Origin: RGIG3159 sp045640565
Lineage (GTDB): Bacteria; Bacillota; Clostridia; Oscillospirales; Oscillospiraceae
Length of the DNA: 20,122 nucleotides
Reading direction: 5' to 3'
Assembly (NCBI GenBank): GCA_045640565.1
Contig: JAZUFG010000088.1
Span: 1-20,122, forward strand
The notes below the pieces were generated by a model that did no database searches, had not been told where the DNA came from, and saw only the letters and a program-made list of their open reading frames with translations. The translations under genes and the position numbers were made by a program. The first letter of the stretch is position 1, and each line of letters starts with the position of its first letter. Below are positions 1 to 7,386 of the stretch, piece after piece.

Positions 1-618
1 CGCGGCAAAGAGCGCGTGGAAGGCGTGACGGTGTGCGAGGTGGATGAAAAGCGCAACCCCATTCCGGGCACCGAGATCGATTTTGACTGCGATATGCTGA
101 TGCTCAGCGTGGGCCTGATCCCCGAAAACGAGCTGACGAACGGAACGGGCGCCGAGATCAGCCGCGCCACAAGCGGCGCTGTGGTGGATAATGAGCTGCA
201 GACCGGCGTGCCCGGCATCTTTGCCTGCGGCAATGTGCTGCATGTGCATGACCTGGTGGACTATGTCTCCGAAGAGGCAGGGCGGGCAGGCAGCTGCGCC
301 GCAGAATACCTGAAGAAGGCCGCCGAAGGGACTTCCACCAAGGGAGAGATCACCGTTCTTGCCAAAAACGGAGTTCGCTATACGGTGCCCCAAAGCATTC
401 GCCTGAACGAAATGGCAGACAAACTGACCCTTCGCTTCCGGGTGGCAGAGCCCTCTGCAGGAAAGGCGATCTGCCTCTATTTTGATGACAAGCGGGTCCG
501 CAGAATAAAGAAAAAGGTCCTGGCGCCCGGCGAGATGGAGCAGATCACTCTGCTGAAATCCCAACTCCCGGAAGGCCTTCGGACCGTTACCCTCACGGTA
601 GAGGAGGCAGAAGCATGA
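1..618 (+). CDS. NAD(P)/FAD-dependent oxidoreductase, C-terminal part (5' truncated by window edge)
   Basis: The reading frame is open from base 1, so the gene begins upstream; the GTG at 16 is an internal valine codon, not a start. The visible part carries the hallmark end of a pyridine-nucleotide-disulphide-type flavoprotein: 'SVGLIPENEL' followed by 'GVPGIFACGNV', the segment that contacts FAD near its ribityl chain. A helix ('VDYVSEEAGRAGSCAAEYL') follows, then a C-terminal extension of about 90 residues rich in beta-strand-like sequence. The stop overlaps the start of the next gene (ATGA, 615-618), which encodes a DUF1667 protein. Flavoprotein plus DUF1667 is a recurrent pairing in Clostridia, often beside GlpA-like glycerol-3-phosphate dehydrogenases. 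Electron transfer or oxidation of a small substrate in the cytoplasm is therefore likely, but the substrate cannot be told from this fragment. Confidence 0.85.
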   Translation, partial: RGKERVEGVTVCEVDEKRNPIPGTEIDFDCDMLMLSVGLIPENELTNGTGAEISRATSGAVVDNELQTGVPGIFACGNVLHVHDLVDYVSEEAGRAGSCAAEYLKKAAEGTSTKGEITVLAKNGVRYTVPQSIRLNEMADKLTLRFRVAEPSAGKAICLYFDDKRVRRIKKKVLAPGEMEQITLLKSQLPEGLRTVTLTVEEAEA

Positions 619-983
619 AAGAAAGCAAAAATCTCATCTGCATCGGCTGCCCCTTGGGCTGCCGTTTGACGGCAAGTCTGGAGGATGGCAAGGTCCTCTC
701 GGTCGTGGGCCACACCTGCCCCCATGGGGAAGAATATGCCAGGAAAGAATGCACAGCTCCGGAGCGAACCGTGACAGGAACAGCTGCCATTCTGGGAAGC
801 CGCCTCCCTGTGATCCCCGTTCGGACTGAACATGAGGTCCCAAAGAGCAAGGTCATGGAGGTCGCTGCCGAAATGAGCAGGATGACCCTTCAGGCCCCCA
901 TCGCCATCGGGCAGACAGTTTGCGAAAACATCTGCGGCACAGGGGTGAATCTGATCGCTACGGCAAATGCGGAAAAAGTATAA
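615..983 (+). CDS. DUF1667 domain protein (small cysteine-rich redox partner)
   Basis: A 122-residue protein whose N-terminus carries a dense cysteine motif, 'CIGCPLGCRL' (C-x2-C-x3-C), with further cysteines at 'HTCPHG', 'RKECTAPER' and 'TVCENICGTG'. This matches the DUF1667 family in length and motif layout. Several of these cysteines could hold a metal or Fe-S cluster; that is inference from spacing, not proven for the family. It is translationally coupled to the flavoprotein through an ATGA overlap, with a clear AGAGGAGG ribosome binding site inside the end of the upstream gene. It probably forms a complex or electron relay with that flavoprotein. It is the last gene of its operon and is followed by a hairpin at 1000-1034. 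Confidence 0.85.
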   Translation: MKESKNLICIGCPLGCRLTASLEDGKVLSVVGHTCPHGEEYARKECTAPERTVTGTAAILGSRLPVIPVRTEHEVPKSKVMEVAAEMSRMTLQAPIAIGQTVCENICGTGVNLIATANAEKV

Positions 984-999
984 ACATAATTGCAGAACT

Positions 1000-1034
1000 A
1001 AACGGCCCGTCCTTGTGCAAAGGACGGCCCGTTT
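1000..1034. terminator. Hairpin between convergent operons, probable bidirectional terminator
   Basis: A 15-nt left arm (1000-1014, AAACGGCCCGTCCTT) pairs with 1020-1034 with a single internal C-C mismatch and a 5-nt loop (GTGCA). It lies between the stop at 983 and the stop of the minus-strand peptidase at 1056. The T-run on either side is short (three T/A), so termination may be moderate, but the position between convergent genes supports the call. Confidence 0.75.
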
Positions 1035-1055
1035 CTGCGGATAGGCGGTATTGGT

Positions 1056-2435
1056 TTATTGCATGGTCTGAGGCCGCACGCCCTTGGGAATGGGCGGAAT
1101 GTAGCCCTCGGGGCCAACGGACTTGCGGAAGTCTTCCTTGGCAGCCTCCAAAAGCTCCGGATTTTCCATGAGCTCAACTGCTCCGGCAGCCAAAACCTTG
1201 CCGGCATAGCGGGTCATTTCATGGGCCAGGTGGGCCTTATTCTGAGCAACGGACTGCCAGGAATGGCCGGGCGTTCCATAGGACTCCGTAGAGGTGGAAA
1301 TCTGCGCAGTGGGACAAACCCAGCTGGTATCCCCCACATCTGTGGAGCCGTGCTTCTGCTCCGTGGGCTGATAGGGAATCAGCTCCCAGTGAATGGGATG
1401 TTCGGGATCTGCCTTAGGGACAGTCGAAAGGGCATCCTCCGTGAGCTTTCGTGCAAAGGCAATATCCTCCTCCGTGGGTGCGGGAGGAGTCAGGTCCTTC
1501 TCCATGATCTCCTGCAGCATCTTTGTCATAGGCCCGTTGATGATGGTATTGGAGCAGGCCTTGATGAAAACATGGCTTTCCTTGGTTTCTGTCATCAGAG
1601 CTGCGCCCTGGGCGATCTTGCAGACCCGCTCATACAGAGCCTGGACCTGATCGTTCCTCGGAGCCCGAATGAGATAGAGGACCTCGGAATGCTGCTGCAC
1701 CACATTGGGCGAAACGCCGCCCGAATCTGTAATGGCGTAGTGGATCCGGGCATCTCCGATCATATGCTCCCGCAGGAAATTGACACCCACATTCATGAGC
1801 TCAACGGCGTCCAAAGCGCTGCGGCCCAGCTCTGGGTTGGCTCCCGCATGGGCTGCCATGCCGTCAAAAAGGAAACGGACCTGGATATTTGCCAGAGATT
1901 TGTTCGTTCTCACATAGGTTTTCTCGTCCGGATGCCAGCAAAAGGCAGCATCCAAGCCGTCGAAGACGCCATCCCGAGCCATAAAGGCCTTGCCGCTGCC
2001 TCCCTCTTCTCCGGGGCAGCCGAAATAGACCACAGTACCCTTTCCGGGATGGGCTTCCAGCCAGCGCTTGACGGCGAAAACTGCAGCCAAAGAGCCGGTT
2101 CCCAGAAGATTATGGCCGCAGCCATGACCGGCCGCCTGGCCATTGGGGGCCGGATGGGTCTCAAAGGCATTCTGCCCCAAACCGCTGAGGGCATCATATT
2201 CCCCTAAAATACCGATAACGGGCTTGCCGGAGCCATAGGTCCCGGAGAAGGCCGTTTCAATGCCCGCCAAACCGGTTTCCACCCGAAAACCTTCCTTTTC
2301 CAGGGCGTCGCAGAGGCATTTTGCAGATTTATATTCCGTAAAGGCAAGCTCCGGATTCTCCCAGATATAATCTGCGGTGGCATCCAGGAAGTCCTTTTTC
2401 TCGTCAATCACGCTTAAATAGGAATAGTCTTTCAT
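1056..2435 (-). CDS. M20D-family amidohydrolase, AbgB-like (p-aminobenzoyl-glutamate hydrolase type)
   Basis: A 459-residue cytoplasmic metal-dependent amidohydrolase. Visible motifs are 'GILGEYDALSG' (75-85), 'GHGCGHNLLG' (103-112) supplying Cys106 and His108, 'CPGEEGGSGK' (140-149) with the Glu143/Glu144 pair, 'CWHP' with His168, and a late ligand His391 in 'GTPGHSW'. 'HGSTDVGDTSW' (362-372) and the 'GEYDAL' form are typical of the AbgB/M20D branch, which cleaves acyl- or aroyl-amino acids such as p-aminobenzoyl-glutamate. The length is close to E. coli AbgB. An upstream in-frame ATG at 2462 would overlap the previous gene; the ATG at 2435 is preferred because AGGAAAG lies just ahead of it. 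It is third in an operon, 14 nt after the zinc-ribbon gene. No AbgA partner is in the window, so the substrate is uncertain. Confidence 0.9.
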   Translation of the reverse strand: MKDYSYLSVIDEKKDFLDATADYIWENPELAFTEYKSAKCLCDALEKEGFRVETGLAGIETAFSGTYGSGKPVIGILGEYDALSGLGQNAFETHPAPNGQAAGHGCGHNLLGTGSLAAVFAVKRWLEAHPGKGTVVYFGCPGEEGGSGKAFMARDGVFDGLDAAFCWHPDEKTYVRTNKSLANIQVRFLFDGMAAHAGANPELGRSALDAVELMNVGVNFLREHMIGDARIHYAITDSGGVSPNVVQQHSEVLYLIRAPRNDQVQALYERVCKIAQGAALMTETKESHVFIKACSNTIINGPMTKMLQEIMEKDLTPPAPTEEDIAFARKLTEDALSTVPKADPEHPIHWELIPYQPTEQKHGSTDVGDTSWVCPTAQISTSTESYGTPGHSWQSVAQNKAHLAHEMTRYAGKVLAAGAVELMENPELLEAAKEDFRKSVGPEGYIPPIPKGVRPQTMQ

Positions 2436-2449
2436 GGGTCTTTCCTTTC

Positions 2450-3283
2450 TTATTTGCAGCAATCGGGGCAGGGTCTATAACCGTTGCTCTCGGCCAATTT
2501 GCGGCTGTAAGCCCAGAAATTGGACTTGGCGAACTGGCTGCAATCATACTTATGATAGTATTCGGAGCCGTCATTATTGACGAAAACTACATAATTATCC
2601 AGGAATTTGGCCTTTTCTTCGGACTCTTCCCGGTCTTCCTCCGCCTTTTTCAGGCTCTCCTCAGCTTCTTTCAGCTTTTCTTCATTCTCTTTGGCCGCTT
2701 TGCTGAGCTCATCCATCTCTTTCTGCAGGTCCGTCAGCTGGGTCTGGATCTCCGTTTTGCTCTTTTCCAGATCCTCGATTTTCTTTTGGGTCGCCGTAAT
2801 ATCATATTCTGTCTGCGCACCTGCAACCTCATGCTCATGGAGCTGGTTCTTCATGTCCGCAATCAATTTTTCCTTTTCATCGATCTGCTCCTGCAGAGCG
2901 ATCGCTTTCTCCTGCAGGTCCCCATTTTCCTTCTGAAGGTCCTTCAGCTCATCCTCCTGAAGGGCAAGATTTGCCTCTCGGATCCGATAAGCCGCGACCG
3001 TTTTGTTCATCTTACTCCGGCCGGAAAGATAGAGGATAACAAAAAGGAGCAGGAGGGCGCTGATGGCTGCGATCGCGATCCAAAAGCCCATCCCGCTGCT
3101 CTTTGCAGCATGGGAAGGGGCTTCTCCTTTCGGGGCAGGAGAAACGGGGGCCTGGGGCTTTTCCACAGGAGCCCGGGAGGACTTGGGAGCCTCATCAATC
3201 TGCTTCTCCGCTTCCTTTTGAGCACATTCCGGGCAGAAAAAACTTCCATCCGGGATCTCTCTTCCGCATTTGATACAGTTCAT
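2450..3283 (-). CDS. Zinc-ribbon / transmembrane / coiled-coil protein with C-terminal H-C-C-C motif
   Basis: A 277-residue protein of unknown function with a clear modular plan. An N-terminal zinc ribbon has Cys3, Cys6, Cys17 and Cys20 ('CIKC' and 'CPEC'). A proline- and alanine-rich linker spans about 30-62, and one transmembrane helix about 66-87. A long Glu/Lys/Gln-rich coiled coil follows, about 95-228. The C-terminal 45 residues hold 'YYHKYDCSQF' and end in 'GYRPCPDCCK', offering His244, Cys248, Cys272 and Cys275 as a second possible metal site. The zinc ribbon is probably cytoplasmic and the coiled coil plus tail extracytoplasmic, by the positive residues after the helix being few; topology is inference. 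A strong AAGGAG site precedes the ATG. It lies 10 nt downstream of the YfbR-like gene and 14 nt upstream of the peptidase gene, so all three are probably co-transcribed. Confidence 0.85.
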   Translation of the reverse strand: MNCIKCGREIPDGSFFCPECAQKEAEKQIDEAPKSSRAPVEKPQAPVSPAPKGEAPSHAAKSSGMGFWIAIAAISALLLLFVILYLSGRSKMNKTVAAYRIREANLALQEDELKDLQKENGDLQEKAIALQEQIDEKEKLIADMKNQLHEHEVAGAQTEYDITATQKKIEDLEKSKTEIQTQLTDLQKEMDELSKAAKENEEKLKEAEESLKKAEEDREESEEKAKFLDNYVVFVNNDGSEYYHKYDCSQFAKSNFWAYSRKLAESNGYRPCPDCCK

Positions 3284-3293
3284 ATTCTTCTCC

Positions 3294-3869
3294 TTATTCC
3301 AGCTCGTCCAGATTCAGACGGAAGCTGTCCAGACAGTGCTCCATGAACCAGTCAAGGCAGGGCATGTGAAGGTCCTTCAGAGCCTGCAATGTTTGCTTGG
3401 CCGCGGACTCAAACTCCGCATTTCCGGCCTTGAGCTCCTCAATGCATTTGATATGGGCTGAAAGCTTATCTGCCGCTTTGACAATGGGGGTCACCTTGGG
3501 ATCTGACTCCATGACCAGGGGACGGTAACTTTCCCGCAGCTCCTCCGGAAGCATGGAAAGGAGCTTCTCTCCGGCAATCTCTTCCACCTCTTTATAGGAG
3601 CTGCGGATCTTCGGGTTATAATACTTGATGGGGGTGGGCAGATCCCCGGTGATGATCTCCGAGGCATCGTGGAAGAGGGCCGCGGAAGCGCAGGCATCCG
3701 GGTCTGCATCCCCGCCCAGGATATCTTTGTCGATCATAGCCAGAGCGTGGGCCAATACCGCCACCATGTGGCTGTGCTCCTGAATATTCTCGCAAAAAGT
3801 ATTCCGCATCAATCCCCAGCGGGCAATATAGCGCATTCTGGAAATCAGCGCGTAGAATCGATATTGCAT
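3294..3869 (-). CDS. yfbR: YfbR-like HD-domain 5'-deoxynucleotidase
   Basis: A 191-residue HD hydrolase, close to the 199 residues of E. coli YfbR, which removes the 5' phosphate from deoxyribonucleoside monophosphates and so tunes dNTP pools. The family signatures are present: 'IARWGL' (15-20) with Arg17-Trp18, 'EHSHMVA' (31-37), the HD dyad His67-Asp68 in 'ALFHDASE', 'TGDLPTPIKY' (74-83), and a late Asp in 'VKAADKLSAH'. An upstream in-frame ATG at 3899 exists. The start at 3869 is chosen because AAGGAGG sits eight bases ahead of it, the family begins with a similar sequence, and the 3899 ATG falls inside the -10 box of the operon promoter. It is the first gene of a three-gene operon; its link with the other two is not obvious. 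Confidence 0.9.
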   Translation of the reverse strand: MQYRFYALISRMRYIARWGLMRNTFCENIQEHSHMVAVLAHALAMIDKDILGGDADPDACASAALFHDASEIITGDLPTPIKYYNPKIRSSYKEVEEIAGEKLLSMLPEELRESYRPLVMESDPKVTPIVKAADKLSAHIKCIEELKAGNAEFESAAKQTLQALKDLHMPCLDWFMEHCLDSFRLNLDELE

Positions 3870-3897
3870 AGGAAGTCCTCCTTCACGCATTTTCTTC

Positions 3898-3926
3898 ATT
3901 ATAGCATAATTTTCCCCCGATGAAAC
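3898..3926 (-). promoter_or_regulatory. Promoter of the yfbR operon (extended -10)
   Basis: Read on the minus strand, a perfect TATAAT (plus coordinates 3898-3903) is preceded by TGC (3904-3906), making an extended -10. The -35 position at 17-bp spacing is only GTTTCA (3921-3926). A consensus extended -10 with a weak -35 is a usual compensating arrangement. The distance to the start codon at 3869 gives a short leader of about 20 nt. Confidence 0.65.
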
Positions 3927-3963
3927 AGAGAAATTCCTTAATTTTGAAAAATGAAATTGCCTT

Positions 3964-3992
3964 TTCCCCGGGAAAGTGCTATCTTATATACT
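3964..3992 (+). promoter_or_regulatory. Candidate promoter for the DUF2207 gene
   Basis: TATACT (3987-3992) differs from TATAAT at one position. A weak TTCCCC lies 17 bp upstream (3964-3969). It is placed about 50 bp before the TTG start at 4043, in the 173-bp divergent region shared with the yfbR promoter. The -35 is poor, so this is tentative. Confidence 0.3.
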
Positions 3993-4042
3993 GTATTTTT
4001 GTGTGCATTTTTGACCTTTCCCATATCATGGAGGTTTCTGAT

Positions 4043-5746
4043 TTGAAGCGTTTCTTATCTTTCCTGCTTTTGCTGGCTTTGGTCTGCTGCCTTCTTCCCG
4101 CTTTTATCCCGGAAAGCCAGGCAGTATCCACCAGCTACTATATTTCGAATATTGATGCCGATCATACACTGAACCGCTTCGGCACCTGCAGGACCAGCAT
4201 GGAGGTTACCGTGGACTTCGGCTCCGGAAGCAGCGATTTCCGGATGCCCGTAGGCGTTGGCGTCCGCAGCATCAAAGTTTCCGGCGGCAGCTTTCACCGC
4301 CGCACAATTGACGGCGTTCATTGGCTGATCCTGAAAAATGCCTCCAACTATCAGGGAGAGCAGACCTTCACCGTCAGCTATACGAAACCCCGGCTGATTT
4401 CCATGGGCTCTGACAAAAGTCAGCTTTTGGACCTGCCCCTGCTCTTCCCCTATTGGCCCTGCCGCGTGGCGAATCTCCATTTCTCTCTCACACTTCCCGC
4501 CCCCTTCAGCGGAAAGCCAAGCTACCTCAGCGGCTACTATGGCGACGGCGCCTCTGTTGTGGACAAGCTGACGGAAACCACCGTTGAGGGTGACATTCTC
4601 AGCCCTATGATGGACTGCGAATCCGTTGACCTGCAGCTCGTTCTGCCCGCCAGATACTGCAGCATTCTCCACTCTCAGGGAACCTTTGCCAGCTTTACCG
4701 GCATAATCATTGTTTTCCTTACCCTTCTTGCCATAGGCTATTGGCTCCTTGACCTGCGGAACCCCTTCCCGAAGCTGACGGAGCGGAGACTTCCTCCGGA
4801 CGGAGTGGGTGCCTGGGAATTCCCCTTTGTCTCCTCCAATGGCCGCTCCGAGCTGGCTCTTTTGGTCTTCGAATGGGCAAACCGGGGTTATGTTTCCATC
4901 CATCAAAGCCAACATGGGCGGATCACCATCGAAAAAGAGATGGAAATGTCCACGGAACGGAACCCTCAGGAGCTGGAGATCTTTGAAGCCATGTTCCAAA
5001 GAGACGATGAATTCCAGGCGGATACCTCCACCTTTGCCCACCTTGCCGAGCTTGCCGCAAACGCCTCCGAAAACTATTGGAACAGTCGGCTCTTTGCGGA
5101 GAAGAGCGGCAACCCCGTTCTTCTGCACCTCGTCACAGCGGCAATTCTGGGCTTTTCCTGGCTTCGCTGCATGGACTACCTGACTCCCCCCTGGGTCCTG
5201 CGGGTACTTGTGATCCTTCCCGCTCTCTTTGTTGGCTTTGCGGCAGGATATCTGCTTCAGCTCTGCCTCCAATCCCTTCTTCGCCGGGAAAACCGCTATT
5301 TTATTCTGGCTGTTCTTTTGATTTATGTTTCCGTCCGGCTCATGGACAATGACGGCGGTTTCTTCCTTCCTCTGATCGCTCTTGCCATGCAGTTCTTCTC
5401 CGCCATCTGCACCTACCGCGGCGGAAAACGGACAGACGCAGGCATGAATATCGTCTCCCAGATCCGCGCCTTCCGAAAGGAGCTCCGGAGAACCGACAGC
5501 CACCGTTTCCAGCTTGCCCTGAACCGGGACCCGCAATACTTCTACCGGATGCTCCCCTATGCGGAAATTCTGGGCTTTGGCCGACGCTTTGCCAATTCCT
5601 TTGAAAACATCCGCCTGGAGCAATGCCCCTGGTTCTTACGGGAGAATGCCTCCTATACGGTTGCTCCGGACTTTTATCCCTATTTTAAGGATACCCTGCG
5701 GCGCATGCGCCGGCGCAACAAAAGAAAGAACCGGAGAAAACGCTGA
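4043..5746 (+). CDS. DUF2207-family membrane protein, TTG start
   Basis: A 567-residue protein matching the DUF2207 plan. A signal peptide (about 1-27, 'KRFLSFLLLLALVCCLLP') leads into an extracytoplasmic beta-rich domain. A first transmembrane helix follows near 'FTGIIIVFLTLLAIGYWLL', then a cytoplasmic segment beginning 'PPDGVGAWEFPFVSS', two or three more helices, and a basic tail. The family is common in Firmicutes and has no firmly established function. The reading frame stays open back to an ATG at 3920. The TTG at 4043 is preferred: GGAGG at 4030-4034 lies eight bases before it, and starting here gives a textbook Lys-Arg signal peptide rather than a 41-residue extension. It is followed after 58 bp by the surface-polymer island; no terminator is obvious between them, so readthrough is possible. 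Confidence 0.85.
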   Translation: MKRFLSFLLLLALVCCLLPAFIPESQAVSTSYYISNIDADHTLNRFGTCRTSMEVTVDFGSGSSDFRMPVGVGVRSIKVSGGSFHRRTIDGVHWLILKNASNYQGEQTFTVSYTKPRLISMGSDKSQLLDLPLLFPYWPCRVANLHFSLTLPAPFSGKPSYLSGYYGDGASVVDKLTETTVEGDILSPMMDCESVDLQLVLPARYCSILHSQGTFASFTGIIIVFLTLLAIGYWLLDLRNPFPKLTERRLPPDGVGAWEFPFVSSNGRSELALLVFEWANRGYVSIHQSQHGRITIEKEMEMSTERNPQELEIFEAMFQRDDEFQADTSTFAHLAELAANASENYWNSRLFAEKSGNPVLLHLVTAAILGFSWLRCMDYLTPPWVLRVLVILPALFVGFAAGYLLQLCLQSLLRRENRYFILAVLLIYVSVRLMDNDGGFFLPLIALAMQFFSAICTYRGGKRTDAGMNIVSQIRAFRKELRRTDSHRFQLALNRDPQYFYRMLPYAEILGFGRRFANSFENIRLEQCPWFLRENASYTVAPDFYPYFKDTLRRMRRRNKRKNRRKR

Positions 5747-5804
5747 GATCTCAGACCGGAAAAACCGTATCTTTTTTAGATTCAATATTTTTTGAGGCAA
5801 TTAT

Positions 5805-7364
5805 ATGAATAACGCATCACAGAATACAAAAGAAGATTTTCTGAGTCGGCCGACTGTAATCAAGAGCATCAGTATCGTTGCCTGCGCTTTCATCAGCGCA
5901 CAGCCAATGATATCCATCTGGTCCGGCAATGTATCACAGTTGAATTTGCTGGAAGGCCTTTGGCTTGCCGCCCTTGCCGGAATAATCGGCGCCCTGATCG
6001 GCTTTGCTATTACTTGCATTTTTAAAAAGAACATTTATCTAAGCGCCGTTATCAGCATTATTGCTTGCTTTACAATTTTTAATTTTGGTTTTTTCCGTGA
6101 TATAGGCGGAAAACTCTTCACTTCTATTTCCCCGCTGCTCTCCTCCCTGCTTTTCATGGCAATTGTCCTAGGCGTAGTCCTCTTTCTTATTATCCGTTTT
6201 CGGCAGAGTGATCTCCTTCATCTTTTTATCTGTGTTGTTTCTATCGTTCTGGTTGCTTTCAACCTTATCACCCTCGCAAGCGGCCTTATCAACGGTTCTC
6301 TTAGTCAAAAACGAATGCGTGATAATATTGACGAGTTGAAAAGAATGAATACTGTAACAGAACCCACCGTTATTTCCGAGACACCAAACATTTATTTCCT
6401 TCTTGCCGATGAAATGGCCAATCAAACCCTCCTGGAAAAATACTACGATGTTCCGGCGGAGGAAAACACCTTTTTTTCCCAATTACAGGCTCAGAAATTC
6501 AGTGTTTCCGATAACAGTTATTCCTATCTTGACCATACAACCGGCTGTGAATGTAATCTTTTTTCTCTGGATTATGTCTACCATGAAGATATGTCAGACG
6601 ACAAAGCCATGGCACACATGGCGTCCGGCAATCTGATTCGCAGTTTAAAATCCGCAGGCTATGACTGTTTCCAGGTTTCCACACATCCGGGCGACTTTTT
6701 CATGCTGAATGACCGTTCCAATGTGAATATATCCGACAAATTAGTGAACAACATTTCCTTCGACGGAGATACCGTTTTAGATATGTTCTTCTCACGAACG
6801 ATTTTTTCCCTGATTACAATGTCCTCGAATGATGTAACATTTTTAGACTCTTTAGTCAACGTATTTCTGAATCACAAGATGCAGCGTGTCAAAGATTTCT
6901 ACCTGAATCCAGAAAGCTATACATCAGACCGGCCACAAGCAGTTTTCTCCTATTTGCTTGCTCCCCACACGCCGTTCTTCCTCGATAAAGACGGTAATCC
7001 CGTTAAATCCACGCACCGCTGTGAATGGGAAAGCCCGGAATACTATCGGGATATGTGGTTCTACACAGCTGATTACCTACAGGAAATCATAGGCTCCATT
7101 CTTGCCAACGACCCGAATTGCATCATCATCCTTCAATCTGACCATGGTGTTCGCGGTGGGCAGGAAGCCAGCAGCAAGCGCTATGACATTCTTCCAGAAG
7201 ATAAGTGCATGATTACCAATGCCGTTTTCTATTGCGGAAAAGAATTAAATATTGAAGGTCTGTCCGCAATCAATACCTGGCGGCTAGTCCTCAGCGAACT
7301 GGGGCTGGATTTGCCTCCCGTTCCAGACGGCGACTTTATTTTCTTCCAGCCGGAAGTATCATAG
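5805..7364 (+). CDS. Membrane sulfatase-like phosphotransferase (LtaS/alkaline-phosphatase superfamily), copy 1
   Basis: A 519-residue protein with about five N-terminal transmembrane helices (roughly 22-40, 48-72, 78-97, 111-131, 136-160) and an extracytoplasmic catalytic domain from about 193. The domain opens with 'NIYFLLADEM', where Asp202/Glu203 are likely metal ligands. The likely nucleophile is Thr246 in 'LDHTTGCE', by alignment with the second copy. 'APHTPFF' (His388) and 'LQSDHGVRGG' (Asp446, His447) complete the metal site expected of the superfamily. The arylsulfatase C/S-x-P-x-R motif is absent, so transfer of phosphoglycerol, phosphoethanolamine or a similar group is more likely than sulphate hydrolysis; the donor is unknown. 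It is the first gene of the island, with GAGG ahead of the ATG. Its paralogue is the last gene of the island (13246-15129). Confidence 0.85.
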   Translation: MNNASQNTKEDFLSRPTVIKSISIVACAFISAQPMISIWSGNVSQLNLLEGLWLAALAGIIGALIGFAITCIFKKNIYLSAVISIIACFTIFNFGFFRDIGGKLFTSISPLLSSLLFMAIVLGVVLFLIIRFRQSDLLHLFICVVSIVLVAFNLITLASGLINGSLSQKRMRDNIDELKRMNTVTEPTVISETPNIYFLLADEMANQTLLEKYYDVPAEENTFFSQLQAQKFSVSDNSYSYLDHTTGCECNLFSLDYVYHEDMSDDKAMAHMASGNLIRSLKSAGYDCFQVSTHPGDFFMLNDRSNVNISDKLVNNISFDGDTVLDMFFSRTIFSLITMSSNDVTFLDSLVNVFLNHKMQRVKDFYLNPESYTSDRPQAVFSYLLAPHTPFFLDKDGNPVKSTHRCEWESPEYYRDMWFYTADYLQEIIGSILANDPNCIIILQSDHGVRGGQEASSKRYDILPEDKCMITNAVFYCGKELNIEGLSAINTWRLVLSELGLDLPPVPDGDFIFFQPEVS

Positions 7365-7386
7365 TAAATAGAAGGGATTCAATACC

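Noticed and set aside
1059..2207. 382-codon open frame antisense to the M20D peptidase gene
   Set aside because: It lies wholly within a gene with clear catalytic motifs on the other strand and shows no recognisable domain.
2552..3346. 264-codon plus-strand frame rich in Leu and Phe opposite the coiled-coil gene
   Set aside because: The hydrophobic composition is just the complement of Glu/Lys-rich coiled-coil codons; no ribosome binding site or family match.
4011..4029. TTGACC at 4011 as the -35 of a promoter for the DUF2207 gene
   Set aside because: No -10 at suitable spacing exists before the start codon; TATCAT at 4024 is far too close.
3920..4042. N-terminal extension of the DUF2207 protein from an ATG at 3920
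   Set aside because: The extension would place 41 residues before a typical signal peptide and has no ribosome binding site; GGAGG is correctly spaced for the TTG at 4043.
4055..5623. 522-codon open frame antisense to the DUF2207 gene
   Set aside because: The plus-strand frame has a signal peptide, membrane helices, family motifs and a good ribosome binding site. The antisense product has none of these and is a by-product of codon bias.
5743..5754. 12-bp palindrome CTGAGATCTCAG over the DUF2207 stop codon
   Set aside because: It has no loop or T-run to act as a terminator and no known operator match; probably chance.
5805..7364. True arylsulfatase annotation for the two sulfatase-like proteins
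   Set aside because: The C/S-x-P-x-R modification motif is absent and a Thr sits at the nucleophile position, as in LtaS-type phosphotransferases.
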